A stretch of 37,467 bases of DNA from Thermococcus sp. (GTDB lineage Archaea > Methanobacteriota_B > Thermococci > Thermococcales > Thermococcaceae): the NCBI GenBank assembly GCA_015523195.1, contig WAKU01000106.1:1-37467 (forward strand), written 5' to 3'. A program made the position numbers and the translations under genes. How positions within the stretch are numbered: position 1 is the stretch's first letter; the number at the start of each line of letters is the position of its first letter. The notes beneath the pieces are model-generated. The model searched no databases. It had not been told where the DNA came from and worked only from the letters and a program-made list of their open reading frames with translations. Below are positions 1-10,286 of the stretch, in pieces.

Positions 1-2217
1 CGGGTGGGTCTCGTCGTAGAGCTTGAAGACGCGCTCGTTGTCCCTGTCGATGGCGAGGGTGTACTGGGTGAGGTCGTTGGTGCCGAAGCTTATGAAGTCG
101 AGGCCCTCCTTTATGAGCTCCTCGATGATTATCGCGCTCGCGGGGGTCTCGACCATGACGCCCCACTCGACGTCCTTGTGCGGGACGAGGCCGACTGAGA
201 GTGCTATCTCCTTGGCCTTCCTGACCTGCTCCGGGTGGCTGACGAGCGGGAGCATGACACCGAGGTTGTCGTATCCTTCATCAACGAGCTTCTTGATGGC
301 CTTGAACTCCGCCCTGAGGAGCTCCGGCTGGTCGAGGCCCCTTCTTATTCCGCGCCAGCCGAGCATCGGGTTCCTCTCGATAGGCTCGTCCTCTCCACCG
401 GGGAGCTCACGGAACTCGTTGGTTGGGGCGTCGAGGGTTCTGTACCAGACACGCCTTGGATAGAAGGCTTCTGCAACCTTCCTTATGCCGTTGGCGAGGA
501 CCTCAACGAGCTCCTCCTCCCTGCCCTCTTTGATGAACTTGACCGGGTGGGCGCCTATGCTGAGTATCATGTGCTCTGCCCTGAGGAGGCCTACGCCGTC
601 TGCACCGGTTGCAGCAGCGCGCTCCGCTATCTCCGGCATCGAGACGTTGACCTTGACCTCTGTGGCAGTTATGAGCGGGGCACCTGCAACCACAACCTGA
701 CCGGCGGCTGCTTTCTCTTCCTCCTCCTTCTTGACGAGGCTCTTGACTATGCCCTTATAGACGACACCCCTCGTTCCGTCAACGGTGACGAGCATGCCGT
801 CCTTGAGCTTCTTGGTTGCCTCTTTGGTTCCGACTACCGTCGGTATGCCGAGCTCCCTTCCAACTATGGCCGCGTGGCAGGTTCTTCCGCCCTCGTCGGT
901 AACTATCGCTGAAGCCCTCTTCATTGCCGGAACCATGTCGGGATTGGTCATCGTGGTTACGAGGACGTCCCCTTCCTTGACCTTGTCAATGTCGTTGACG
1001 TCGAGGACTATGACGACCTTACCGGCGCCAATTCCAGGTGAGGCACCGAGACCCTTGAGGATGACCTCCATCTCCTCGGTGACCTCCTCGGCCTCCTCGG
1101 TTCTGGTCTCCTTGAGGGTGGTTATCGGCCTGCTCTGGACGATGTAGAGTTTGCCGTCGTCGGCATCGTAAGCCCACTCAATGTCCTGCGGGTACTGGTA
1201 GTGCTCCTCTATCCTCGCGCCCATCTTAGCAACCTCGACAATCTGCTCGTCCGTCAGAGCCTGCTTCTCAACCCACTCCGGACCAAGGTAGTCGGCCACC
1301 TTGACGAGAACGGTCCCCTTGCCGGTCTCTGGATTGCGGACGTACATGACCTCCTTCTTTGCAATGTACTTCTCCTTGATCTTCCAGGTGCCCTTCTCGA
1401 CGATGTACTCGTCGGGGGTAACGGCGCCGCTGACTACAGCCTCACCGAGGCCCCAGGCGGCGTTGATCATGATCTCGTTCCTGTCGTTGGTGACGGGGTT
1501 TGCCGTGAACATGACGCCACTCGTCTTGCTGTTGACCATCTTCTGAACTACCGCCGATAGGTAGACCTTCCTGTGATCAAAGCCCTGCTTGGCCCTGTAG
1601 AATGTAGCGCGAGCGGTCCAGAGGCTGGCCCAGCACTTCCGAACGTTCTCAAGGAGGTCGTCATCGCCGTAAACGTCGAGGTATGTCTCCTGCTGGCCGG
1701 CGAAGCTTGCCTCGGGGAGGTCCTCTGCAGTGGCTGAGGAGCGGACGGCAACGTATATGAACTCGCCTTCCTCTGGCTTCTTGTTGAAGCGCTGGCAGAG
1801 TTTGTGGTACGCGTCGAGAACCTCGCTGGCTATCTCCTCTGGCATTGGCATGCTGTCTATGAGCTCCCTTATCAGGGCGGTGTTGTCGAGGAGCTCCCTG
1901 CTGTCGTCAACGTTAGTCCTGCTCACTATGTCCATTATCCAGTCCTGGAGGGTTCTCTCCTCCTCGGGGGCGTTTGCGAGTATTTCAGCGAGAACACCGG
2001 TCTCGGCCTTCTCTCCCAAGAGTTCCTTTATCTGTTCTTTGGAGACCTTAACGTTGTTGACGAAGTACTTGTACGCTTCCGCTGTAACGCAGAACCCGGG
2101 TGGAACCGGTATGCCGGCGTTTGTGAGTTCGCCGAGGTTGGCGCCCTTACCGCCGACGAGGGGAACGTCGCCCTTTCCGAGCTCCTCAAACCATCTTATA
2201 AACCTGTATTCACTCAT
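1..2217 (-). CDS. ppsA: Phosphoenolpyruvate synthase (partial, C-terminus off the left edge)
   Basis: Reverse-strand start CAT at 2215-2217 preceded by GGAGGT. Translation MSEYRFIRWFEELGKGDVPLVGGKGANLGELTNAGIPVPPGFC is typical of the PPDK/PEP synthase N-terminus. The frame stays open to the window edge and + strand ORFs here look like antisense artefacts. Confidence 0.95.
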   Translation of the reverse strand, partial: MSEYRFIRWFEELGKGDVPLVGGKGANLGELTNAGIPVPPGFCVTAEAYKYFVNNVKVSKEQIKELLGEKAETGVLAEILANAPEEERTLQDWIMDIVSRTNVDDSRELLDNTALIRELIDSMPMPEEIASEVLDAYHKLCQRFNKKPEEGEFIYVAVRSSATAEDLPEASFAGQQETYLDVYGDDDLLENVRKCWASLWTARATFYRAKQGFDHRKVYLSAVVQKMVNSKTSGVMFTANPVTNDRNEIMINAAWGLGEAVVSGAVTPDEYIVEKGTWKIKEKYIAKKEVMYVRNPETGKGTVLVKVADYLGPEWVEKQALTDEQIVEVAKMGARIEEHYQYPQDIEWAYDADDGKLYIVQSRPITTLKETRTEEAEEVTEEMEVILKGLGASPGIGAGKVVIVLDVNDIDKVKEGDVLVTTMTNPDMVPAMKRASAIVTDEGGRTCHAAIVGRELGIPTVVGTKEATKKLKDGMLVTVDGTRGVVYKGIVKSLVKKEEEEKAAAGQVVVAGAPLITATEVKVNVSMPEIAERAAATGADGVGLLRAEHMILSIGAHPVKFIKEGREEELVEVLANGIRKVAEAFYPRRVWYRTLDAPTNEFRELPGGEDEPIERNPMLGWRGIRRGLDQPELLRAEFKAIKKLVDEGYDNLGVMLPLVSHPEQVRKAKEIALSVGLVPHKDVEWGVMVETPASAIIIEELIKEGLDFISFGTNDLTQYTLAIDRDNERVFKLYDETHP

Positions 2218-2608
2218 GGCGCTTACCTCCTCGAAAGTACTTACCGCTGGTGATATAAGCAAACCCTATTTAAAATTAACTGAAAAGGCTGGGAAAAGGC
2301 CGTACCCGGGTCGGAGCCGTGGGCATAATGGCTTCAGGTTGAATCAATCCTAAAAGCTCTCCTTTCACTGCATAAATGTATCTAATTGGAGTTCTGTTTG
2401 ACATGGTTCCTCAATGGATTATCAGGGACGTTGGAGTATCTTTAAGTCCTATGGATTATTTTTGTATGGTGAAATAATAGTACGCTATTCTCTTGGAAAC
2501 CTTCAAAATCGATTTTTTTCGAGGAACAGCATTGGCACAATCGGAAAATTTAATAATCCCTTAGGTGTATACACCATTGCACATACCTGAATGGAGGTGT
2601 CTCAGATT

Positions 2609-5600
2609 ATGAACAAAAAAGCCCTCAGTGCCTTGGTTGTTTTGATTATGGCCCTGGCAGTAGTTCCAGTGACCGCAATGCCCAAGGTGAGCGCGTCCAA
2701 TACCTATAACCTGAGTCCGGCTTCGAGCCCCAAGATAATGCCCGTGAACAAGGAGATCAATCAGCTCCTCCAGAGCAACGAGAAAGAAGTGAGGCTCATC
2801 GTTGCGCCCACCAAGGACAGGGCAAACGAAGTGTTCAAGGCCCTCTCCAAGATAGGAAGGATCGACCCGATAAGCAAACCCCAGTATCAGTTCATAGTTG
2901 TCACCATACCGAAGGACAACCTTCAGAAGCTCAAGAACATAAAGGGCATACTCGCGATATGGAAGGACAGAACCGTCAAGCTCTCAAAGCCTGTCGTGGA
3001 GCCCAACCTTAAGCCGCCCCGGAAGCTCCCCCAGAGGTTCTCGGTGGCCCCGGACATGTTCCTGAGCATATACACCACCGGCGCTTACAGCGCCTGGAAC
3101 GAGTACGGAGCCCTCGGTAACAACGTAACCGTTGCGGTTCTCGACACCGGCGTTGACGTCGGGCATCCCTTCCTCCAGAGAACCCTCGACGGGAGGAAGA
3201 AGATCATAGACGTCTACGATGCGAGCGACGCTGGGATAGCCCAGCTCTACTACGGCACCAACGAGACCTACGACGGCTACATAACCGTCAACATGACCGT
3301 CCCGGTTTACTGGGGCATCTACGCTCCCTATTACGGCCACAAATATTTCACCAACTACACGATGGGCACTTACTATGTTGGCAACATAACCGGAAGCGAG
3401 TACTACCTCGGTCTCCTCCCCGAGAGGTACTTTGACCTGAACAACTTCAATGGGACCCCGAACGACCCCTATGGGCTCGGTTTGTTCGGAGACCTTAAGG
3501 ACGTCTACCCAGTTTTAGTGGTGAACGAGAGCGGGAATCTCGTTACGTACGTTGATTTCAACCTCGACAACAACTTCACCGACGACCAGCCGATGACACT
3601 CTACGACGAGACTGGTGACTACGTCCAGATACCGACCACAAAGGTTGACGTTGCTCTCGCGAGGGTCCACATCGGGGACATGAACAATACCGAGAACTAC
3701 CCCATACCGATCTACTACGGCCAGGGCGTTGGCTACGCGATGTTCATGTGGGACAGCTTTGGCCACGGGACCCACGTCAGCGGAACAATAGCCGGCGTTC
3801 CCCTCCCGAACGACCCGGTCTTCAACGGGACCTTCACCGGCGGGCACCCCGCTTATGGAATAGCCCCCAACGCCCAGTTAATGGAAGTAAAAGTACTTCC
3901 CGGGGAAGCCGGCTTCGGAAGGATAAGCTGGATCATCAACGGAATGTTCTACGCAGCACTCCACGGCGCGGACGTCATAAGCATGTCCCTTGGAGGCCTC
4001 GCAACCTACAACGATGGCCTTGAGGATCCCACCATCTTCTACGTCAACCTGATAACCGACTACTTCGGTGTCACCTTTGCAATCGCCGCCGGAAACGATG
4101 GTCCGACGACCAACACCGTCGGCTCACCCGGTGACAGCGACCTCGCGATAACGGTCGGCGCCTACCGCTCAAGCCTCCGCTGGCAGATCTTCTACGGCGT
4201 CAACGGTGTTGCCGACACCGTGACGAGCTTCTCAAGCAGGGGCCCGAGGATGGACGGCCTCCTCGAACCTGATGTTATCGCGCCCGGTGAGTTCATCTTC
4301 TCAAGCCTCCCGCTCTGGTACACGGTGCTCTACGGCGATCCCTACATGTACTACGGAATCTGGGACGGAACTTCGATGGCAACCCCGCACGTCAGCGGCG
4401 CCGCGGCGGTCATAATAAGCTACGCAAAGGCCCACGGCCTGAACTACAACCCGCTCATGATAAGGCGCGCACTTGAGATGAGCGCCCTCCCCGTCCAGGA
4501 GGCCACCCCCGTTGATCAGGGCTTCGGTCTCATACAGATCGACAAGGCCATAGAGGTCTTTAAGAACTTAAGCAACGAGACGACGACCTACATCTACGGC
4601 GGAACCACCTTCACCGGCTTCAGGGACGTCTTAGGCAAGAAGAAGATACCCCTCAGCCCTGCTTACGTCGAGTTCAACAGCTACTTCCACGGGGTCTTTG
4701 GACTGCCGTACCTCTACCGCGGAGTCTACATAAGGAACGAGTTCCCGGAGAGCGTCCCGCTCTACTTCTACCCGATGAACTACACCCAGATGAACGGCCT
4801 CTGGTACACGGACTCACCTAAGATGTATAGCATAAGCACCAGTGCAAGCTGGATTATACCGAGTAAGAACAATGTCTTGGCCGGAGGCAACGTCCTCGGA
4901 TCGTTCTCCATCCAGATAGACTACTCCAAGCTCAAGCCAGGCCACATCTACGTCGGCTTCGTCTACATAGACGACCCGGAGACGAGCTACATCGACGGCT
5001 TCATCCCCGTCATAGTTGACCTCCCGCTGAACTTCCACGGCGAGAACCACGCCTCCCTGAGCGACACCGCTCTTCCAGGCGTTGCCAAGCACTACTTCTT
5101 CCAGATTCCATCCGGAACCAAGGAGTTCCGCGTTACCCTCAAGGTTCCGCGCGACATCAACGGAACCGCCATGGGCAGAACCACCCTCATGATAGCCAAG
5201 CCCGACGGCGAGGTTGTTGCCGCTTACGTGCCCGGCTACTGGTTCGTCGGCCCCGCTACCCCTGAGTACACCTGGGTCATCAAGGATCCCGAGCCCGGAA
5301 CCTGGGAGATAACGGCCTATACAAGCACCTTTACAGAGGCATTTACCGGTTACAACGAGTCCCACTACAGCATAAGCGCCCAGATCTCATCGGTTACGAT
5401 CTCCCCGCAGAGGATCCACATTGACAGGTCTTCACCGGGAACGATACACACCCTCATCAACATCAAGAACAACAACTACCAGAGCATAATGGGCAAGGTC
5501 TACGGCCTTGGGCTTGGCAGCCTTGACAAGGTCTACGCCATGGAGAGGAACGTCAGCCAGGACTCCTGGGATGTCATCGGAGTGATACACATAACGGACA

Positions 5601-6610
5601 AGGACTACTACATGAAGGTCGGCATAACCAACCCAGAGGATCCGAACGCCGATCTTGATCTCTACGTGTTCTACTTCCCGACCTACCAGGACCTCATCAA
5701 CTTCCTCAACGGAAAGAGCGCCCACTACAGGGTTTACACTAACCAGATCGGACCGACCGCCTATGAGTCCTTCGAGAAGTTCATGCCGGATCAGGGCTAC
5801 TACCTCATAGCGGTCTACGGCTACGACACGGTTGGCTACAACCCGATCAGCTACCTCTTCTACTACCAGATCCTGAGGGACAACGGAGACGTGATGGTGG
5901 CCCCGAGCAGCGTCCTCCTGCCGCGGAACCAGGTGTCCTCGACCTACCTCAACATCAAAGCCTACGGCAGCGGAACCTACCTCGGTGTCGTCGCCGTCAA
6001 GGACGAGGCAACGGGCCAGATTCTCGACTACTCGCCGATAATAGTCCAGATCGGCCTGCCGAAGATGATCGTCTACGCCATGCCGGAGGGACCCATAACC
6101 ATCGGCCAGCCCGTCAAGATAGAGGTAATTGCTTTCGACGCCCAGAGCATGAAGCCGGTCAGCGGTGAGACGAAGGTCGTGGTTAACGGCAACGTACTTT
6201 ACACCGACGATGGAATCGTTGAGTTCTACTACACTCCAAAGAGCCTCGGCGACGTCCTAAGGATAAGTGTCATGAACAACGACTACCAGGACACCCAGAG
6301 GACATACACCCTCTCAGACCTCGACCACATGGTTGAGTACAACTACTACCTCCAGCTCTACCAGGCCGCCCTCTCCCACTACTACTCCGTCATGCAGGAG
6401 GCCCAGCAGGCCCTCCCGAGCGTTTACTTCACCATCCTGAGCAAGGTCACAGGCCTCTACACGAGCAAGGCGCACGAGTACTACGAGAAGGCTGAGGACC
6501 TGTCCTCCACGAACATCCAGAGGGCCACGTACTACATGAAGAAGGCTTACCTGCTCCAGAAGAGGGCGAACACCATAGTAGAGGTGTTCCTTGAGAAGTT
6601 CTCTGAGTGA
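2609..6610 (+). CDS. Secreted pyrolysin-like S8 family subtilisin protease
   Basis: Signal peptide MNKKALSALVVLIMALAVVPVTAMPKVSAS. Catalytic triad motifs VAVLDTGVDVGHP (Asp), SFGHGTHVSGTIAG (His), DGTSMATPHVSG (Ser). Start set at 2609 because GGAGGTG (2593-2599) is the likely SD, so the 2591 ATG overlaps it. Confidence 0.95.
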   Translation: MNKKALSALVVLIMALAVVPVTAMPKVSASNTYNLSPASSPKIMPVNKEINQLLQSNEKEVRLIVAPTKDRANEVFKALSKIGRIDPISKPQYQFIVVTIPKDNLQKLKNIKGILAIWKDRTVKLSKPVVEPNLKPPRKLPQRFSVAPDMFLSIYTTGAYSAWNEYGALGNNVTVAVLDTGVDVGHPFLQRTLDGRKKIIDVYDASDAGIAQLYYGTNETYDGYITVNMTVPVYWGIYAPYYGHKYFTNYTMGTYYVGNITGSEYYLGLLPERYFDLNNFNGTPNDPYGLGLFGDLKDVYPVLVVNESGNLVTYVDFNLDNNFTDDQPMTLYDETGDYVQIPTTKVDVALARVHIGDMNNTENYPIPIYYGQGVGYAMFMWDSFGHGTHVSGTIAGVPLPNDPVFNGTFTGGHPAYGIAPNAQLMEVKVLPGEAGFGRISWIINGMFYAALHGADVISMSLGGLATYNDGLEDPTIFYVNLITDYFGVTFAIAAGNDGPTTNTVGSPGDSDLAITVGAYRSSLRWQIFYGVNGVADTVTSFSSRGPRMDGLLEPDVIAPGEFIFSSLPLWYTVLYGDPYMYYGIWDGTSMATPHVSGAAAVIISYAKAHGLNYNPLMIRRALEMSALPVQEATPVDQGFGLIQIDKAIEVFKNLSNETTTYIYGGTTFTGFRDVLGKKKIPLSPAYVEFNSYFHGVFGLPYLYRGVYIRNEFPESVPLYFYPMNYTQMNGLWYTDSPKMYSISTSASWIIPSKNNVLAGGNVLGSFSIQIDYSKLKPGHIYVGFVYIDDPETSYIDGFIPVIVDLPLNFHGENHASLSDTALPGVAKHYFFQIPSGTKEFRVTLKVPRDINGTAMGRTTLMIAKPDGEVVAAYVPGYWFVGPATPEYTWVIKDPEPGTWEITAYTSTFTEAFTGYNESHYSISAQISSVTISPQRIHIDRSSPGTIHTLINIKNNNYQSIMGKVYGLGLGSLDKVYAMERNVSQDSWDVIGVIHITDKDYYMKVGITNPEDPNADLDLYVFYFPTYQDLINFLNGKSAHYRVYTNQIGPTAYESFEKFMPDQGYYLIAVYGYDTVGYNPISYLFYYQILRDNGDVMVAPSSVLLPRNQVSSTYLNIKAYGSGTYLGVVAVKDEATGQILDYSPIIVQIGLPKMIVYAMPEGPITIGQPVKIEVIAFDAQSMKPVSGETKVVVNGNVLYTDDGIVEFYYTPKSLGDVLRISVMNNDYQDTQRTYTLSDLDHMVEYNYYLQLYQAALSHYYSVMQEAQQALPSVYFTILSKVTGLYTSKAHEYYEKAEDLSSTNIQRATYYMKKAYLLQKRANTIVEVFLEKFSE

Positions 6611-6642
6611 ACCCTTCCTTCTTTTTTGTTTTCCCGAAACTT

Positions 6643-7224
6643 TTAAAATGAAATCTTGACCCTCTTAGCGAGGCCCCTTGCGACGAGTATCTTACCTATC
6701 TTCTCCGGCAGGACCGAGAGGTCTCCGGCCCTGAAGGGCCCGTATTCGTTGAATTCCTCGTCTATAACAGCTGGAACATCCTCCTCGATAATGTAAGCTT
6801 CTCTCACCGGGGTTTTCGTTTCTCTGACCATCTCTCCCTCGCGTTTTAGTGGCGATGGTTCTGAAGGAACCTCCGTCTCCAAGTTATCCAGCCCCTTCCC
6901 CTCAACGAAGGAGTTCAGTATCACGAAGAGCTTCCTCTCCGGCCCGATGAGTTCCCCTTGACTGGCCGGGCCGCTGAAAACCATGTCAACCAGCTTGTGG
7001 AGCCTGGCCCGGAGCATCTCCCTAACCAGCCACTCCGCTATTCTAAGCTGCTCGGTGTAAAGGCGCTCCTCTACCTCCTCCCCCCTCTCCCTTGAGGCCT
7101 CCGCACTGAGTTTGAGGGCCTTTAGGAAGCTACTTAGGTCTTCATAGAACGAGGCGTCGACGTCCGCAAGCTCAGCTCGGGAAAGCTCCGCTTCAAGCAT
7201 CTCCCTGAGCTTTACGATGTCCAT
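6643..7224 (-). CDS. DNA replication GINS complex subunit, Gins51-like
   Basis: MDIVKLREMLEAELSRAELADVDASFYEDL...EERLYTEQLRIAEWLVREMLRARLHKLV helical A-domain and a small B-domain. Located directly downstream of pcn as in other Thermococcales. Internal Met at 7224 chosen as start. Confidence 0.85.
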   Translation of the reverse strand: MDIVKLREMLEAELSRAELADVDASFYEDLSSFLKALKLSAEASRERGEEVEERLYTEQLRIAEWLVREMLRARLHKLVDMVFSGPASQGELIGPERKLFVILNSFVEGKGLDNLETEVPSEPSPLKREGEMVRETKTPVREAYIIEEDVPAVIDEEFNEYGPFRAGDLSVLPEKIGKILVARGLAKRVKISF

Positions 7225-7253
7225 CCCAACCACCCAAAAAGGGAAAAGGGGGG

Positions 7254-8003
7254 TCACTCCTCAACGCGGGGAGCGAGTAGGAACACCAGCCTGCCCTCGT
7301 CCCTTATGTAGTACTCCATCTGGAGAGGCATTTCGTTGCCGAAGCGGACCGTTACCTCGTCGGCCTTACCGATGCCTTTGACCATGTCCGCGAGGTAGCT
7401 GATGCCGTACGCGCTCTTGGTCTCCTCCTCAACCTCGAGGTCAAGGAGTCCCTCGTCCTCTAAGGTGAGCTTTATCTCAACCTCGTTAGTCTCCCCCTCC
7501 GCCCTCATGGTGAACTCGCCTTCCTTCGCTATGAACTTCAGTGCATCGCTGACGAGGGAGGCGTCTTTGATGGCCTCCTTTAGAACCTCACCGAGGAGAA
7601 CCACTTTGGCTGTGAACGGGAGTTCGGGGAGATCAAGTTCGAGCTCCTCGACGTCTATCAGCGGAAGCCGGAAGGTTCTCTTCGCGGTCCCCTCGAAGGT
7701 TATTTCGAGGAAGTTTTCCTCGCCCTTCTTCAGGATTAGGGTGTCCTTGCCCTTGCCCCTTTTGAGTATCTTCTTGAAGTGATCCATGTTGATTCCGATG
7801 GTCTCGGCTTCCTCAACATCGTACTTTGAGAACACGGTCTCGGGGAGGTTCAGGTCGATGAGCACGACCCTGCTCGGGTCCATTGCCCTCATTGATATCC
7901 CTTCCTCCGTCACCTTAAACGCGGCCTCGTCAATGAGGTTGCTCGCGGTCGCTATCAGGTCTGCAAACTCCTTCGCCCCGTCAAAAACGATCTCAAACGG
8001 CAT
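7254..8003 (-). CDS. pcn: DNA polymerase sliding clamp (PCNA)
   Basis: 249 aa MPFEIVFDGAKEFADLIATASNLIDEAAFKVTEEGISMRAMDPSRVVLIDLNLP...LQMEYYIRDEGRLVFLLAPRVEE; canonical archaeal PCNA. Confidence 0.98.
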   Translation of the reverse strand: MPFEIVFDGAKEFADLIATASNLIDEAAFKVTEEGISMRAMDPSRVVLIDLNLPETVFSKYDVEEAETIGINMDHFKKILKRGKGKDTLILKKGEENFLEITFEGTAKRTFRLPLIDVEELELDLPELPFTAKVVLLGEVLKEAIKDASLVSDALKFIAKEGEFTMRAEGETNEVEIKLTLEDEGLLDLEVEEETKSAYGISYLADMVKGIGKADEVTVRFGNEMPLQMEYYIRDEGRLVFLLAPRVEE

Positions 8004-8005
8004 TT

Positions 8006-8164
8006 TTATACCCCCTTCTCAAGTATTTCAAGTGCAAGCCTAACCCTCTCTTTTCCGCGGAATAAATAAGCTTTTCCGTTGTCAACATCCGGAAGCCTCA
8101 GGTACGCCTCATCAAGCTCCTTCAGAGCCTTTTGGAGCAGTTTTTCAGCGGTCTTAAGGGCCAT
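8006..8164 (-). CDS. Conserved small protein between TFS and PCNA (52 aa)
   Basis: MALKTAEKLLQKALKELDEAYLRLPDVDNGKAYLFRGKERVRLALEILEKGV; tightly packed in the same-strand cluster TFS-orf-PCNA-GINS. Confidence 0.7.
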   Translation of the reverse strand: MALKTAEKLLQKALKELDEAYLRLPDVDNGKAYLFRGKERVRLALEILEKGV

Positions 8165-8169
8165 ATCGT

Positions 8170-8511
8170 TCACTCGTATGACCTCCAGACGTAGCCGCAC
8201 TTTTTGCACTTGTAGAATATGGTGCTTGGCTCATCGCCGGCCCTCGTCTGAACCTCCCACCAGTAGGCTTCGACGACCTCGCCGCACTTGGGGCAGTAAA
8301 CCCTTGTGGTTGGCAGGGTTTCCACCTCCTGATCGACGATAACGACGCCCTCGTCAGGTCTGTGCTCTACCTTCTGGGTTATCCTCGTCTTCTTTTTGTC
8401 TTCATCGGTTATGGGCTCCTCGTAACCGCAGTTGGGACATACCCAAACGCCCCTTTTCCTGTCGGGACGCATGAGAGTGCCGCATTTGGGACAGAACTTT
8501 AATCCCGCCAT
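8170..8511 (-). CDS. Transcription elongation factor TFS (TFIIS-like)
   Basis: MAGLKFCPKCGTLMRPDRKRGVWVCPNCGYEEP and C-terminal ribbon CPKCGEVVEAYWWEVQTRAGDEPSTIFYKCKKCGYVWRSYE. Two zinc ribbons with the D-E acidic pair. Confidence 0.95.
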   Translation of the reverse strand: MAGLKFCPKCGTLMRPDRKRGVWVCPNCGYEEPITDEDKKKTRITQKVEHRPDEGVVIVDQEVETLPTTRVYCPKCGEVVEAYWWEVQTRAGDEPSTIFYKCKKCGYVWRSYE

Positions 8512-8627
8512 CGTCTCACCTCCAGCCGATGGATGGGTATGGGGTAAGGGAATAAAAATGTTTGCGAGTGCCCCCGACAACGGCGAGGTTTTTAAGAGAT
8601 GGGGGCAACTGAGAACGGTGGTTCAAG

Positions 8628-8867
8628 ATGGTGGAGGATGTGTTCGAACTCGCCAAGAGGTACCACACCGAGCTCAAGGTTGAGGAGCCGAGCCTTGCAA
8701 CCCTCGCGGCGGAGCTCTTTGGGGATTTGGGGCTCAAGGCAAAGGAGTTCTTAGAGAAGGAAGGATACACACTTGCCGGGGCGAAGTTCATAGACTACGA
8801 CAAGAGCCTCGTGCTCAGCGTCATGAAGGGGGAGAACACTTACGACATCATCCTGAGGAAGACCTGA
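8628..8867 (+). CDS. Hypothetical protein (79 aa)
   Basis: MVEDVFELAKRYHTELKVEEPSLATLAAELFGDLGLKAKEFLEKEGYTLAGAKFIDYDKSLVLSVMKGENTYDIILRKT; adjoins the downstream oxidoreductase gene. Confidence 0.7.
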   Translation: MVEDVFELAKRYHTELKVEEPSLATLAAELFGDLGLKAKEFLEKEGYTLAGAKFIDYDKSLVLSVMKGENTYDIILRKT

Positions 8868-8894
8868 GTGAGCAATTCTGGGGTTGTGATGGGG

Positions 8895-10220
8895 ATGAGG
8901 AAGACAGTGGTTATCGTAGGCGGTGGGGCGGCCGGGATGAGCGCCGCCTCCAGGGTAAAGAAGATGAGGCCCGAGTGGGACGTCAAGGTCTTCGAGGCAA
9001 CTGAGTGGGTCAGCCATGCGCCCTGCGGGATCCCGTACGTGGTCGAAGGAATAGCGGAGAAGGAGAAGCTCATGCACTACCCGCCAGAGGTATTCATCAA
9101 GAAGCGCGGCATAGATCTCCATCTCAGGGCGGAGGTAATTGAAGTGGATCAGGGAACCGTCAGGGTTCGTGAAGAAGACGGCGAGAAAACTTACGGGTGG
9201 GACTACCTCCTCTTCGCCAACGGCGCCTCCCCCAGGGTCCCCCCGATAGAGGGAATTGACCTCCCCGGTGTCTTCACGGCCGACCTTCCCCCGGATGCGG
9301 TTGCGATGAGGGCTTACCTTGAGAAGAACCCAGTTGAGGACGTCGTTATCATCGGCGGCGGCTACATAGGGGTCGAGATGGCCGAGGCCTTCGCAGCCCA
9401 GGGAAAGGGGGTAACCCTCATAGAGAGGAACCCGAGGGTTATGCAGAAAGCCTTCGACAGGGAGATCACGGACGTCCTTGAGGGGGAGATGAGGAAGAAG
9501 CTGAACCTTAGGACCGAGGAGATAACCCTCCGCATCGAGGGGAAGGATAGGGTAGAGAAAGTCGTCACCGACGCGGATGAGTACCGGGCCGACCTGGTGG
9601 TGGTGACCACTGGAATAAGGCCCAACATCGAACTCGCAAAGGGGATCGGCGTCAGGATAGGGGAGACAGGCGCCATCTGGACGAACGAGAGGATGCAGAC
9701 CAGTGTGGAAAACGTTTACGCAGCAGGCGACGTCGCGGAAACAAAGCACATCATAACCGGGAGGCGCGTCTGGATCCCTCTTGCTCCTGCAGGAAACAAG
9801 ATGGGCTACGTGGCCGGAAGCAACATAGCCGGGAGAGAGATATCCTTCCCCGGGGTGCTCGGAACGAGCGTGACGAAGTTTTTTGACGTCGAGATCGGAA
9901 AGACCGGCCTCACCGAGGCCGAGGCAATTAGGGAAGGCTACGACGTCAGAACCGCCTTCATCAAAGCCACCACAAGGCCCCACTACTACCCGGGGGCGAG
10001 ACCAATATGGCTGAAGGGGGTCGTTGACAACGAGACGAACAGGCTCCTCGGAGTCCAGGCTGTCGGCTCGGGGGTACTGCCGAGGGTGGACACGGCAGCA
10101 GCGATGCTCATGGCCGGCTTCACGACAAGAGACGCTTTCTTCACTGATTTGGCCTACGCCCCACCCTTCGCGCCGGTCTGGGATCCCCTGATAGTCCTTG
10201 CCAGGGTTCTCAAGTTTTAG
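8895..10220 (+). CDS. CoA-disulfide reductase / NAD(P)H-dependent sulfur (or polysulfide) reductase family flavoprotein
   Basis: [23 protein letters not shown]; single redox Cys in [14 protein letters not shown]; second dinucleotide fold [20 protein letters not shown] motif VYAAGDVAE. Upstream GTG at 8868 is an alternative start. Confidence 0.88.
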   Translation: MRKTVVIVGGGAAGMSAASRVKKMRPEWDVKVFEATEWVSHAPCGIPYVVEGIAEKEKLMHYPPEVFIKKRGIDLHLRAEVIEVDQGTVRVREEDGEKTYGWDYLLFANGASPRVPPIEGIDLPGVFTADLPPDAVAMRAYLEKNPVEDVVIIGGGYIGVEMAEAFAAQGKGVTLIERNPRVMQKAFDREITDVLEGEMRKKLNLRTEEITLRIEGKDRVEKVVTDADEYRADLVVVTTGIRPNIELAKGIGVRIGETGAIWTNERMQTSVENVYAAGDVAETKHIITGRRVWIPLAPAGNKMGYVAGSNIAGREISFPGVLGTSVTKFFDVEIGKTGLTEAEAIREGYDVRTAFIKATTRPHYYPGARPIWLKGVVDNETNRLLGVQAVGSGVLPRVDTAAAMLMAGFTTRDAFFTDLAYAPPFAPVWDPLIVLARVLKF

Positions 10221-10286
10221 GGCTTTTTCCCTTCCATCTTCCGGCTGGAAAAAGTTAATAAACGGCTTTCACGTCCAACGGCTAAG

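Noticed and set aside
2235-2257. Possible Thermococcales glycolytic motif (TATCACN5GTGATA) near ppsA
   Set aside because: Only the GTGATA half matches; the other arm (ACTTAC) matches poorly and the position relative to TATA is not convincing.
8751-9983. 410-aa - strand ORF
   Set aside because: Exact antisense of the CoADR-like gene, Pro/Gly/Asp/His-rich; codon-bias artefact.
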